Assembly (NCBI GenBank): GCA_009823505.1
Contig: VZQC01006732.1
Location: 543,665 to 607,664, forward strand
DNA length: 64,000 bases
Reading direction: 5' to 3'
Source of the DNA: Rhizomys pruinosus
Lineage: Eukaryota > Chordata > Mammalia > Rodentia > Spalacidae
Of this stretch, positions 1 through 10,254 are shown piece by piece. The notes under the pieces were generated by a model. It ran no database searches and was not told where the DNA came from. It saw only the letters and a list, made by a program, of their open reading frames with translations. The position numbers and the translations under genes were made by a program. Each line of letters starts with the position of its first letter. The stretch's first letter is position 1.

Positions 1-884
1 TTGTTTGTATGATCTTTATTAAAATCAGTTATGATAAATACTACTTAAATACTGTTTACATAGAAAATGATTCTAGTAAGTAGCACATTTAAGCTCACTG
101 GGTAAACAGCTTGCCCCAGTGTGAATTTTCTTATTTTAGCTTTCATTTTAATGCAATGTCACTTTATCTGGATGAACAGAAAACAAATCTTAGCACTAAG
201 AATGATGCTGGCTGCTGTGTGGTTACTTTCTCACAAACAGATTTCTTCTGAATGGTGAGGAAGCCTGTGCTGGGCTGAACTTGAGAGAAAAGATGGGCTC
301 TTATGGAGTGTGACCTCCGAGTGCCCTTGACAATGGGAGCATCATCATGAGTTTATGCTGAGTCGCCATGGCTGAAACAGGAGTCATTTACCAAGGACAG
401 CACCTGTCTAGGCAGAAAGGATAAAGTAAGGCTTGAAAAGAGTTAGGAATTATTTGGGAGGTCACTATTACTATGCATGTATTTATGAGTTAAAATGGAA
501 TATTTGCATATATAAATGGCAATTCATTGCCTAAGGAATGTTTTTCCAGAAAGGACTTGTAAAGCTGACAATAATGGCCAATGCAGTCCTGTAACATGGC
601 TACAAAGCACTGTGAGGTGGGGACACCTGGTCTCCCGTGCACATACACAAAGATCAAATAATGCAAATCTGCAGTGTATTTGTTCAGAGAGTAGCCCTAG
701 AAGATTGGATATAATAACACACATACCTTTCATGTTTTATACAGCAGTGCAAAACAAATAAGCAATAATATTAAATGTTCTAAATGATTTCTTCTTATAA
801 GTTAGTTTTATAAGATGGTGGGTAACTTGACTTATAAAGAATGATAGATTTAAAGTGGCATTTTCTGAAGCAACTTCAGTAATT

Positions 885-1006
885 GTTTTTGTTTTGTTTT
901 GAGACAGAATCTCTTTTTACAGCCCAGACTGACCTGGAGCTCAGGATCCAGCTCCCTCTGCTTCCCAAGTGCTGGGATTACAGGCGCACACATCACTACA
1001 CTGGGC
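885..1006 (-). mobile_element. B1 SINE, diverged
   Basis: Antisense B1: a T-rich start, gagacag, then cccaagtgctgggattacag and catcactacactgggc. It lies within duplicate copy Y1, with its twin at 11985-12108. Confidence 0.8.
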
Positions 1007-1174
1007 AGGAAATTCTTTCAGCAGAACCTTAGAGCTGAATTACTCTGTATGGGGTCCCAAGTGTCACAGTTTTGTTTATTTGGTTTTCCTTTCTGTGCAG
1101 TATTTCAAATATGCTTCATGATGGCAGCTTTCTAGTGTACATTGTCAGTGTCTTATTCTGCCCAATGTTCCCAG

Positions 1175-1362
1175 GTGAACTGATCAGCTGGTTGGCACTG
1201 GATCGTGAGCAACAGGGGCATCTTCGGATGACGGTGCTAGTGACTGACCGTGGCTCCCCACCACGAAATGCCACTGCGGTAGTTTACGTCACAGTTACTG
1301 ACATCAATGACAACAGGCCGTTTTTCCCACAATGTCTCCCTGGAAAGGAATTTCATATCAAG
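1175..1362 (+). CDS. Dchs2: Dchs2 exon, duplicate copy A of the exon at 12271
   Basis: This 188-bp exon lies between a cccag acceptor and a gtttgt donor. It enters in phase 1 and leaves in phase 0. It encodes the second half of one EC repeat (GELISWLALDRE, VTDRGSPP, VTVTDINDNRPFF) and the start of the next (CLPGKEFHIKV). It differs from the exon at 12271 by only two bases: one is silent and one gives Gly here versus Arg there, just after REQQ. The frame is open and both splice sites are kept. The copy lies upstream of exon 7522, although in DCHS2 order this sequence belongs after it, so it is a product of the segmental duplication or an assembly duplicate. Whether it is spliced into mRNA cannot be told from sequence. 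Confidence 0.75.
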
Positions 1363-2523
1363 GTTTGTGAAGCAGCATTTCAATGAACTCGGAATGTTCT
1401 TTTTCAGTCATTTGTTTAGCGCACCATCTTGTGGTAAAAGATGTGAACTCATCAAATCCGTCTTGGTTGCAGACCCTAGGCACTATGCATGCGCTAAAGA
1501 AAAATAATGACACTGGATGTGTGTGCTGTTTTGAAATTGCACCTCATGTTTGATAAAAGCAGTATAGTGCTGTCCCTAGGATACAGATGCAATGGTATCC
1601 CAGTGTCGGTAATGCTACATGCGGACTGTGTTTCTATGACTTTGGATGCATTCTCCTTATGTGCAACCCATACAAGCCACTAAGACGTTTAGATGAGAGC
1701 TGGGTCAGTGTGTGACTCTGACATGGCTAGGTGTTCATCCAGAGATATTAAATGTGTTCTTTGTGAGCACATGCGTGAACTCGTTATTATATTTATATTA
1801 CCTCATCTTTCTGTTTGTACATTTTTGTGTATTTATTATGATGTCATGAATTAGCATGCTTATTCAAGTGAATATCTTGAAGTCACTCATGCTTTTATAA
1901 ATGTAGGGATTATATGAATAAAAAGTTTGGCAACTCCTGGTTAAAAGCATCTGAACTCTGCTCAAATATGTGTAGTGAACTCCACCAAATAAAACATTAT
2001 CATAGTGATTTGTATTATGTCAGTAAAATGCCCTGTGCTTATTTTGGATATTTGAGCTCCATGCATAAATATCATGATTATTACAGGAAAATTCCCTTTA
2101 GTAATTAGATGTATTCTCCATGTGAAATATATTTCCTGAAATAAAGGTATATAATTACATTAAGCACATTTTGTTAAGCAGCTCATATAACCCAAGAAGC
2201 TGTTGAGTGAGAAAATGCTAGGAAAACATCCCAAAGTAGAAAATTATTTAATTTGATTTCATTTTCATTGTCTTATTTGCATAGTTATTTTAAATGCACT
2301 TGATAATTCTTTTCAAATTGAGTAAAATTTTAAATGTATAAGGCAGATTCTTTTCATGGGCTTCTAGCCATGTAAATTTTAGATGGTATACATTTGAATG
2401 GTACATAGATTTTAAAATGGCTTGAAAGTGCATGGTGTGCTCTGTTCCTTCATTTAAAGGTCCATTGATAGGTCTTTTCAAAATTTCACCAACTCATCTG
2501 TAAGCCATTTATTTCCATCACAG

Positions 2524-2623
2524 GTTTTGGAGGGTCAACCAGTAAATACATTGGTTACAACTGTGTTTGCAAAGGATCTTGATGAAGGACAGAGTGCAGA
2601 AGTTACATACTCAGTCTCTTCAG
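2524..2623 (+). CDS. Dchs2: Dchs2 exon, duplicate copy A of the exon at 13624
   Basis: This 100-bp exon follows a ccatcacag acceptor and ends at a cag/gtaaaa donor. It enters in phase 0 and leaves in phase 1. It encodes the first half of an EC repeat (VLEGQPVNTLVTTVFAKD, then EVTYSVSS). It differs from the exon at 13624 at two bases, both in one codon (Gln here, Asn there, within DEG-x-SAEV). Asn matches human DCHS2 as I recall it, so this copy carries the derived residue. The phase-1 end joins without frame change either to exon 7522 (next in this window) or to exon 19378 (the normal partner of its twin). Confidence 0.75.
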
Positions 2624-3303
2624 GTAAAAGTCCCTATTTATCCAAGGTTTAAAGCTTCCATCTTTCATTTATTCTCTGTTGACTTTGGGGAATATATCTT
2701 CTATTTGATTGCTCAGTACTTACTCCTCAGATAACTTTCAATATAACCAAATTAGAAGTACATTTACTATCATCAAGAATCACTTTCATAGTTAAAGAAT
2801 ATTTCAAATGTTATGAAAACATGGCTGCTTTTCTGTGTCCTTCATAGAAGCCATTCATCTTCAATGAGTTACTTGCAATAATCTGAAGTACAAATCAACT
2901 TTGGTTGAAAGGAAAATTATAGGCAGTAGATAAGTGGCATTTAATGTATGATTAGGGTCAAGTCTCTGTGAATATCTATGAAGAATAAAATCCAGATAAA
3001 TCACATCTATTTGTATCATACCACAAATCATATTGAACATGTACTGTATTTCATTTCCATGGGGACTTTATTGAAAGAGACAGACTTATTTTCACGATTT
3101 CTATCAAAACCTTCAGTCCTCTGATTTGCTTCAGTAATTAGCTTTACTCGACTTTGTGTTTTGGGGACCCCTTTTTAAAAAAGCTTTTGATGCTTTATCT
3201 TGCTCGACATTAGCATGGAAAATCGAAAGACTCCCCTCACCTGCAGTATATTTGATTCTCTTTGTGAAAAATCCAAGCGCAACAACAGTGAACCACTGGC
3301 ATA

Positions 3304-3488
3304 ACAGCAGCCACATGGTGCCGAGAACCGTCTGAAACCCAATTCCAGGAGAACTCCAGTTCCAGGGGAATCCGACACCCCTTCTGACCTCCACAGCATT
3401 GCACGACACAGGTGCACAGACCTGCATGCAGACAGTGCATTCAAACACATACAAAAATAAATAAAAATTAAAAAAAATAAAAAAAAAC
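3304..3488 (+). mobile_element. B2-variant SINE, 5' truncated at the duplication junction
   Basis: Starts at cagcagccacatgg, with the whole tRNA-like head missing, and continues through the typical variant 3' half (ccagttccaggggaatccg, attgcacgacacagg) to an A-rich tail and acagtccccaaa. The truncation point is the Y1/X1 junction. The complete twin is at 8766-9017. Confidence 0.85.
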
Positions 3489-4175
3489 AGTCCCCAAAAT
3501 ATAATGGGGCTGGAAACTTGCCATGAGTCCTAGAGTTTCACTGTCTGTTTTTTATGATTGCATAGTTTGGATACATGGGTGCACCCACTGGGCTACAGTG
3601 ACCACCAGTGTTGAGGACAATGACTGACTGCTCCAGTTTGCAGCCTGGGAGCAGTGGTACAGGGCACAGGTGAGCAGCAGGCTGCATCAGCCTGGTCCGT
3701 GTTTAAGTACACTCCATGATGCTCGCACAGTGCTGATGCTGGTTGGTGCCATGTTTTCAGAATGCACCCATACCATTAAGCAATTTGTGATTGTCATGCT
3801 TACACTGGTCAGAGGCATGTTTAGAACTGGATTGGATACATCTCATGTAAAGGTTTGTTTGGGGCTACTAACAAGAGGCCCTCCTTGTCTTGGGTGTGAA
3901 TGGTCCTTTTCCTAATCATCCCTCCAATTTTATTCCTGAAGCCTTTCTTTGGACATTGCCTACTTTCCTGTAAATGTAGCAGTCTTATGTATGGAGAACC
4001 TTAAAGTGCTTCCTGAGATATATGGAAATAGATATAGATATATAAGAGATTTGTTTTGCCATCTGCCATTCTTTTTCATTTCTAGACTTAACAATAAAAG
4101 TCAAGAAACATTTTATAAAACAACTGTCATCAAGGTAAAACTAGGAAGTCATTTATTAGTTAAGATTTCGAAATT

Positions 4176-4330
4176 GTCAGGTATGGTGATACAGGCCTTT
4201 AATCCCGCACTCAGCAGGCAGAGGCAGAAAGATCTTGTGAGTTCAAGGCCAGCCTGGTCTACATAGTGAGTTCCAGGCCAGTTGGAGCTACAGGGAGTCC
4301 CTGACTCATAAAAGACCAAAAAAAAAAAAT
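4176..4330 (+). mobile_element. B1 SINE
   Basis: Sense B1: ggcctttaatcccgcactca, gttcaaggccagcctggtct, ending in an A-tract. It has small base losses relative to its twin at 9713-9864. Confidence 0.88.
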
Positions 4331-4469
4331 GTTAAAAATCACTCTAAGGAGAGCCCGCATGCTGATTATGGTAAGAAACGGGGGAAAAGGATTAAGTGTG
4401 ATGTTATTAATTTTAATATGCCTTAATTAAATGTAAATATAAATTTTATTTTTAATTTTTTTGTGTGTG

Positions 4470-4687
4470 TTTTTTTTTTTTTGTCCTGGAGCTCCTCTAT
4501 AGACCAGGCTAGCCTTGAACTCACAGAGACTGCCTGCCTCTCCCTCCCAAGTGCTGGGATTAAGGCATGCACCACCATGCCTGGCACTAAGATGGTTCTT
4601 AGCCTCCATGTGGGTGCTGGGAATTGAACCCAGACCCTCTGCAAGAGCAGTCAGTGCTCCTAACCACTGAGCCATCTCTCTCCAGCC
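4470..4687 (-). mobile_element. Composite SINE: B2 head fused to B1 (antisense)
   Basis: On the + strand an antisense B1 (4480-4587) passes directly, with no A-tail between, into an antisense B2 5' head (aagatggttcttagcctccatgtgggtgctgg to ctccagcccc). In sense orientation the order is B2 head then B1. It is shorter than its twin at 10013-10254 by several small losses and one of about 40 bp. Confidence 0.8.
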
Positions 4688-6394
4688 CCTTATTTGAATT
4701 TTTTTATTTTATAAATAATAAGGATTCATTCCCTACAACGAACTTTGTTCTTTGTTCAAATTGCACACATATAGCTTGGAAACAGATTCCAGCAGCTGAA
4801 GTCAGATGACAAGGTCACAGGGCGGCCAGACATGAGGGGAAGTCATGTTTGTGGACAGTTTTCATAAGCTGAGTAAAGGGCCCCTTCCTCCAGCAAGTGG
4901 AGCCTTTTTCAAGGCAAGGGGCTCACAAAGAAAGATGCAGGCTGGACGCCAGCTCCAGGTGGCTCCCTTCTGCAGGGCACGGGCTGCAGAAGCAGACCGG
5001 ACTCCCCTGTCTGTGCCTTGTCCTGGCACTTGGAGGGTTTTCTGTTTCACTTAGGAATCATAGCTTACTCCTCTGACCCTTCATTCAACAATGAAATATA
5101 CACAACCAAGGATATACTCATTTTATCCTGTGGCTGTCAGCAAGTGGCTTAACCCCTGAGCTTAGTGTCCTCGGGGCTTCCAAGGGCAAAGAACTAAAAT
5201 CCATGAAGAAGTGTGAGGGACTGTCCTGGTGAGCGGTTCCCATTCACCAGTGTCAGCGTGGCCAGGCAGGGCTAGAGGGCATCCTTCAGAGCCTGGCAGG
5301 CCACCATCTTCCCACCCCTGTGTGCTGAGTCTTCAAGCAAATGGAGCTCTAGCTTCCATGGGGCTGCCTTGTCCTTGCCTTACCTGGCTGGGCCCAGTGT
5401 CCCAGTCCTTCACCCTTGACCTCCAGACAGCTGCTACGTGTCAATCAGACTTGGTACTGGAAGCAAAACCCTGCTATTCAGGATTTCAGGTTTGCAGGGT
5501 TACAGATTGGCACTTAAAAAATGCTATTGTTTGTATGATCTTTATTAAAATCAGTTATGATGAATACTACTTAAATACTGTTTACATAGAAAATGATTCT
5601 AGTAAGTAGCACATTTAAGCTCACTGGGTAAACAGCTTGCCCCAGTGTGAATTTTCTTATTTTAGCTTTCATTTTAATGCAATGTCACTTTATCTGGATG
5701 AACAGAAAACAAATCTTAGCACTAAGAATGATGCTGGCTGCTGTGTGTTTACTTTCTCACAAACAGATTTCTTCTGAATGGTGAGGAAGCCTGTGCTGGG
5801 CTGAACTTGAGAGAAAAGATGGGCTCTTATGGAGTGTGACCTCCGAGTGCCCTTGACAATGGGAGCATCATCATGAGTTTATGTTGAGTCGCCATGGCTG
5901 AAACAGGAGTCATTTACCAAGGACAGCACCTGTCTAGGCAGAAAGGATAAAGTAAGGCTTGAAAAGAGTTAGGAATTATTTGGGAGGTCACTATTACTAT
6001 GCATGTATTTATGAGTTAAAATGGAATATTTGCATATATAAATGGCAATTCATTGCCTAAGGAATGCTTTTCCAGAAAGGACTTGTAAAGCTCACAATAA
6101 TGGCCAATGCAGTCCTGTAAAATGGCTACAAAGCACTGTGAGGTGGGGGCACCTGGTCTCCCGTGCACACACACACAGATCAAAGTAATGCAGATCTGCA
6201 GTGTATTTGTTCAGAGAGTAGCCCTAGAAGACTGGATGTCATAACACACATACCTTTCATGTTTTATACAGTAGTGCAAAAGAAATAAGCAATAATATTA
6301 AATGTTCTAAATGATTTCTTCTTATAAGTTAGTAATTATTGGAAAAATCTTCCAGTTTATTGGGCCATGCAATCTTGAAAATATTTTATTTCTT

Positions 6395-6572
6395 CTTTTA
6401 ATTTAATGTGTATAAGTGTATTGCTTGCATGTGTGGAAGTTCTATGTCTGCAGGAGGTCAGAAGAAGGTGTCAGATCCCCTAGAATTGGAGTTAGAGATG
6501 ATGGGAACTGAACCCAGGACCTCTGCAAGAGCTGCCAGTGTTCTTAACCATTGAGCCATCTTTCCAGCCCCA
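6395..6572 (-). mobile_element. B2 SINE, antisense
   Basis: Antisense B2: tttaatttaatgtgtataag at the left, then gaggtcagaagaaggtgtca, gaacccaggacctctgcaag and ccatctttccagcccc at the right. Confidence 0.87.
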
Positions 6573-7521
6573 TGGGCCATGCAGTCTTAAAATAAGTATT
6601 TTCTCCTCTCCATACAGAATGGATGGGAAGAGTACAACCTAGGGCTTGCTCGGTATACTTTCAACATTGTTGCCTCCTGACTTATGATTTTTGATAAGGA
6701 AAGGATAGGTATTTTGGAAGAATGCTCAATATAGTCCATAATCATTATGTAGAAATGGCATATCTCCTGATATGCCCTCAACAAACCATACACACTTGAC
6801 CATTTTTATAAAAATACATCCTACTATACCTGTGACATAGCTACTACCCCACAGTTTGCTTCCTGTAGCTTTCCAGTTATGCTGCATATTATGCCGATTC
6901 ACTACATGATGAGAACAAATTCACTATAGAGTTGACCACAGACTTATATGGTGTTTTAACTTACATGGATTTTATTTAAGCATTTCCTTTTTGCTACCAA
7001 TTTGAGTGAATTAAAATTTTCCTGGTACTTCAAACAGTGCTTGGGCCAATATCCTTCCTTGAATGATGATCTTTCCTATATGTGGAGGGACTTCTTCAGG
7101 ACAAAGTCCCACAAAGGAATTCCCTCTCCAAGACTTGTCCATCCTCCCAGGAACTTCCTGTCCTTTCTTCTCTTCCTCTTCCACCTCTGTGGAGGGTATT
7201 TGTCATTCATAGGTAAAAATCATAGAAAAATACCAACATAAACTTAACTTGGCTTCCTCAAAGAGATGTCCAAATTATTTTCCTAATAGTTTTCCCTATT
7301 ACCTAATACAAGAAGGATGAAGAAGAGAAGGCTTGCTTGTTGTACACTGGCCATTCCCAATGGTTACTAAGGTCTCAAACCACTGGTTTCCCCAGCTGTT
7401 GTGAGCAGGAGAAGTAAGAACATGCAGTATTCTTTATAGCTAGGACATACATTGTTTTTAGCATTTTGGTTTCCAGCAAGCTCATTCCTTTAGCATACAT
7501 TTAGGCTGCTTTTTCTTTCAG

Positions 7522-8538
7522 ATTCCTCAGAACCTATCTCTTTCCGAATTTCCTCTGGGGATCTGGATGGAAATTTCTCCATTCATTGGTGGTTGGGCAC
7601 TCTTCACACCCAGAAGGCTCTGGACCACGAAGCTCAGCCCATGGTTGTCCTGACCATCCAGGCCCAGCTTGGCAGCTCCCCAGCCTGTAGCAGCACAGAG
7701 GTCAACATAACTGTGATCGATGTCAATGACAACCAACCCGAGTTTCCCACAGCCTCAGGTGAGATTAAGATCTCCCCAACCACCCCTCCTGGTACAGCCT
7801 TGTACCTTGCACGGGCAGAGGATAGAGACAGCGTGCTGAATGGACTAGTCCGGCATGCCACCGGAAGCCCAAAGCCAAGAATGCTCAGCGTTGACCCAAG
7901 CCGAGGGGTGCTGTATCTTAGTGGGAACCTGGAGGGTCGAGTCCCGGGGAAGCTGACACTGATCCTAGTGGCCGAGGACCACGGTGCCCCTCCTCAGGCA
8001 GCCCAGCTGCTGCTCATCGTAGTAATAGAGACGCCGCCGCAAAGCCCACCCTTGGCTTTTGAAGATTTGGCCTATCAAGTAGAAGTCAGTGAATCTCTCC
8101 CACTGACAACACAAATACTGACAATACAGGCCTACCCAGTGTATTCCTGGGGCTCAACCTCACAGACAGTATATGCCCTACACACCAGCGTGGATTCAGC
8201 AGTGTTTGGAGTACACCCTTACACAGGGCGGATTTATCTGCGTCGACAGCTCGACTATGAATCTACACAAACATACAAGTTTAGAGTGTTTGCCAGGATC
8301 CCAGAGGACAGATGGTTGCAGAATGTGAGCACTTCAGTAATTGTCCATGTCTTGGATGAGAACGACAATTCCCCCATCTTCTTGCATGAAGTGATGGTCT
8401 TGAAAGTAGAGGAGAGCCCTACTCCCCTAGGGGTAATTGGCAAAGTTACAGCCATTGACACGGACTCTGGGAAGAATGGACAACTGTCATATTTCCTTCT
8501 GTCTGATGGAAAATTCTTCAGGATAAACCCTAACACAG
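7522..8538 (+). CDS. Dchs2: Dchs2 large exon, about three EC repeats
   Basis: This 1,017-bp exon has a ttttctttcag acceptor and a cag/gtacct donor, and phase 1 at both ends. It encodes the second half of an EC repeat (ending DVNDNQPEF), a complete repeat whose linker has lost the DxNDN motif (IETPPQSPPLAF instead), and another complete repeat ending DENDNSPIF. It then gives the first half of a further repeat (VEESPTPLGVIGKV, DTDSGKNGQ, FFRINPNTG). The frame is fully open. The ATG at 7593 is an internal methionine, not a start. It joins in frame to 12271, giving the NPNTGEL-type sequence expected of DCHS2. It is the only copy in the window, but the duplication structure predicts another just before position 1. 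Confidence 0.9.
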
Positions 8539-8753
8539 GTACCTTTTCTGTGACTCTCTAACCCATACCTTTAAAAATCAGACTGGAAAAGTGCAAATCT
8601 TTAGATACAGCTTGATTACAGTGTTTTTTTTTTTTTTATTGGAGTTAAAATTGAAAAGAATTTCACCTGTACTGATTCAGAATTCTCCTGCCTCCCCATC
8701 CCACAGTGCAGTTCTGTCACACAGCCTCTCTCTCTGTAATGAATTGCATATTT

Positions 8754-9029
8754 AACAGTCCCCAAGGGCTGGAGAGATGGCCTAGCGGTCAAGAGCGCCG
8801 ACCGCTCTTACAAAGGACCCGGGTTCGATCCCCAGCATCCACATGGTGGCCGAGAACCGTCTGAAACTCCAATTCCAGGAGAACTCCAGTTCCAGGGGAA
8901 TCCGACACCCTCTTCTGACCTCCACAGCATTGCACGACACAGGTGCACAGACCTGCATGCAGACAGTGCATTCAAACACATACAAAAATAAATAAAAATT
9001 AAAAAAAATTAAAAAAAAACAGTCCCCAA
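8754..9029 (+). mobile_element. Complete B2-variant SINE with target-site duplications
   Basis: Body 8766-9017 runs from gggctggagagatggcctag through agagcgccgaccgctctt and gacccgggttcgatcccc to an A-rich tail. It is flanked by a 12-bp direct repeat, aacagtccccaa, at 8754-8765 and 9018-9029. This complete element shows that the 3304 copy, which lacks the head, is derived. Confidence 0.93.
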
Positions 9030-9712
9030 AATTATAATGGGGCTGGAAACTTGCCATGAGTCCTAGAGTTTCACTGTCTGTTTTTTATGATTGCATAGTT
9101 TGGATACATGGGTGCACCCACTGGGCTACAGTGACCACCAGTGTTGAGGACAATGACTGACTGCTCCAGTTTGCAGCCTGGGAGCAGTGGTACAGGGCAC
9201 AGGTGAGCAGCAGGCTGCATCAGCCTGGTCCGTGTTTAAGTACACTCCATGATGCTCGCACAGTGCTGATGCTGGTTGGTGCCATGTTTTCAGAATGCAC
9301 CCATACCATTAAGCAATTTGTGATTGTCATGCTTACACTGCGTCAGAGGCATGTTTAGAACTGGATTGGATACATCTCATGTAAAGGTTTGTTTGGGGCT
9401 ACTAACAAGAGGCCCTCCTTGTCTTGGGTGTGAATGGTCCTTTTCCTAATCATCCCTCCAATTTTATTCCTGAAGCCTTTCTTTGGACATTGCCTACTTT
9501 TCTGTAAATGTAGCAGTCTTATGTATGGAGAACCTTAAAGTGCTTCCTGAGATATATGGAAATAGATATAGATATATAAGAGATTTGTTTTGCCATCTGC
9601 CATTCTTTTTCATTTCTAGACTTAACAATAAAAGTCAAGAAACATTTTATAAAACAACTGTCATCAAGGTAAAACTAGGAAGTCATTTATTAGTTAAGAT
9701 TTCGAAATTGTC

Positions 9713-9864
9713 AGGTATGGTGATACAGGCCTTTAATCCCCGCACTCAGCAGGCAGAGGCAGAAAGATCTCTGTGAGTTCAAGGCCAGCCTGGTCTACAT
9801 AGTGAGTTCCAGGCCAGTTGGAGCTACAGGGAGTCCCTGACTCATAAAAGACCAAAAAAAAAAA
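9713..9864 (+). mobile_element. B1 SINE
   Basis: Sense B1 with ggcctttaatccccgcactc, agttcaaggccagcctggtc and a poly(A) tail; twin of 4176-4330. Confidence 0.88.
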
Positions 9865-10012
9865 GATTTAAAAATCACTCTAAGGAGAGCCCGCATGCTG
9901 ATTATGGTAAGAAACGGGGGGAAAAGGATTAAGTGTGATGTTATTAATTTTTAATGCCTTAATTTAAATGTAAATATAAAATTTTATCATATTTTAATTT
10001 TTTTGTGTGTGT

Positions 10013-10254
10013 TTTTGAGACAAGGTCTTCCTTTTGGTCCCAGCTGGCCTGGAGCTCTCTCTATAGACCAGGCTAGCCTTGAACTCACAGAGATCTGCCT
10101 GCCTCTGCCTCCCAAGTGCTGGGATTAAAGGCATGCACCACCATGCCTGGCACTAAAGATGGTTCTTAGCCTCCATGTGGGTGCTGGGAATTGAACCCAG
10201 ACCCTCTGCAAGAGCAGTCAGTGCTCCTAACCACTGAGCCATCTCTCCAGCCCC
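10013..10254 (-). mobile_element. Composite SINE: B2 head fused to B1 (antisense), full copy
   Basis: Antisense B1 from ttttgagacaaggtcttcct to ccaccatgcctggca, followed directly by ctaaagatggttcttagcct and an antisense B2 head ending ctctccagcccc. The join lies at about 10153/10154. Confidence 0.85.

Larger units (their letters stand above)
1..3303 (+). repeat. Segmental duplication copy Y1 (matches 11094-14406)
   Basis: Position 1 aligns with 11094 and the match runs collinearly, with few substitutions and small indels, to ggcata at 3298-3303 (twin at 14401-14406). There it stops abruptly inside unique sequence and switches to the middle of a SINE whose intact twin is at 8766. The block carries the exons at 1175 and 2524. 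The left edge of the duplication is outside the window. Confidence 0.93.
3304..6333 (+). repeat. Segmental duplication copy X1 plus partial Y3 (matches about 8833-11908)
   Basis: This block begins within a B2-like SINE (twin about 8833) and runs collinearly with the later copy through 11908. The last part, 5527-6333, is a third copy of the sequence at 1-806. It ends after gttagt, where the other two copies read on differently (tttataagatgg) and this one enters the sequence leading to exon 7522. It holds no exon. It carries several one- to few-base deletions relative to 8833-11908, notably around 4470-4600, including a loss of about 40 bp of B1 sequence there. Confidence 0.92.
2624..7521 (+). 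other. Intron between duplicate exon A2 and exon 7522
   Basis: Holds the end of Y1, all of X1 and Y3, then sequence found once from 6334. Apart from the listed SINEs, 4720-5527 (moderately GC-rich in part) and 6580-7520 show nothing I can assign. Confidence 0.7.

Noticed and set aside
7593..8561. A 322-codon ATG-started frame as a complete small gene
   Set aside because: It is the inside of a cadherin exon: coding sequence continues upstream of the ATG to a splice acceptor, and the frame past 8538 runs into intron.
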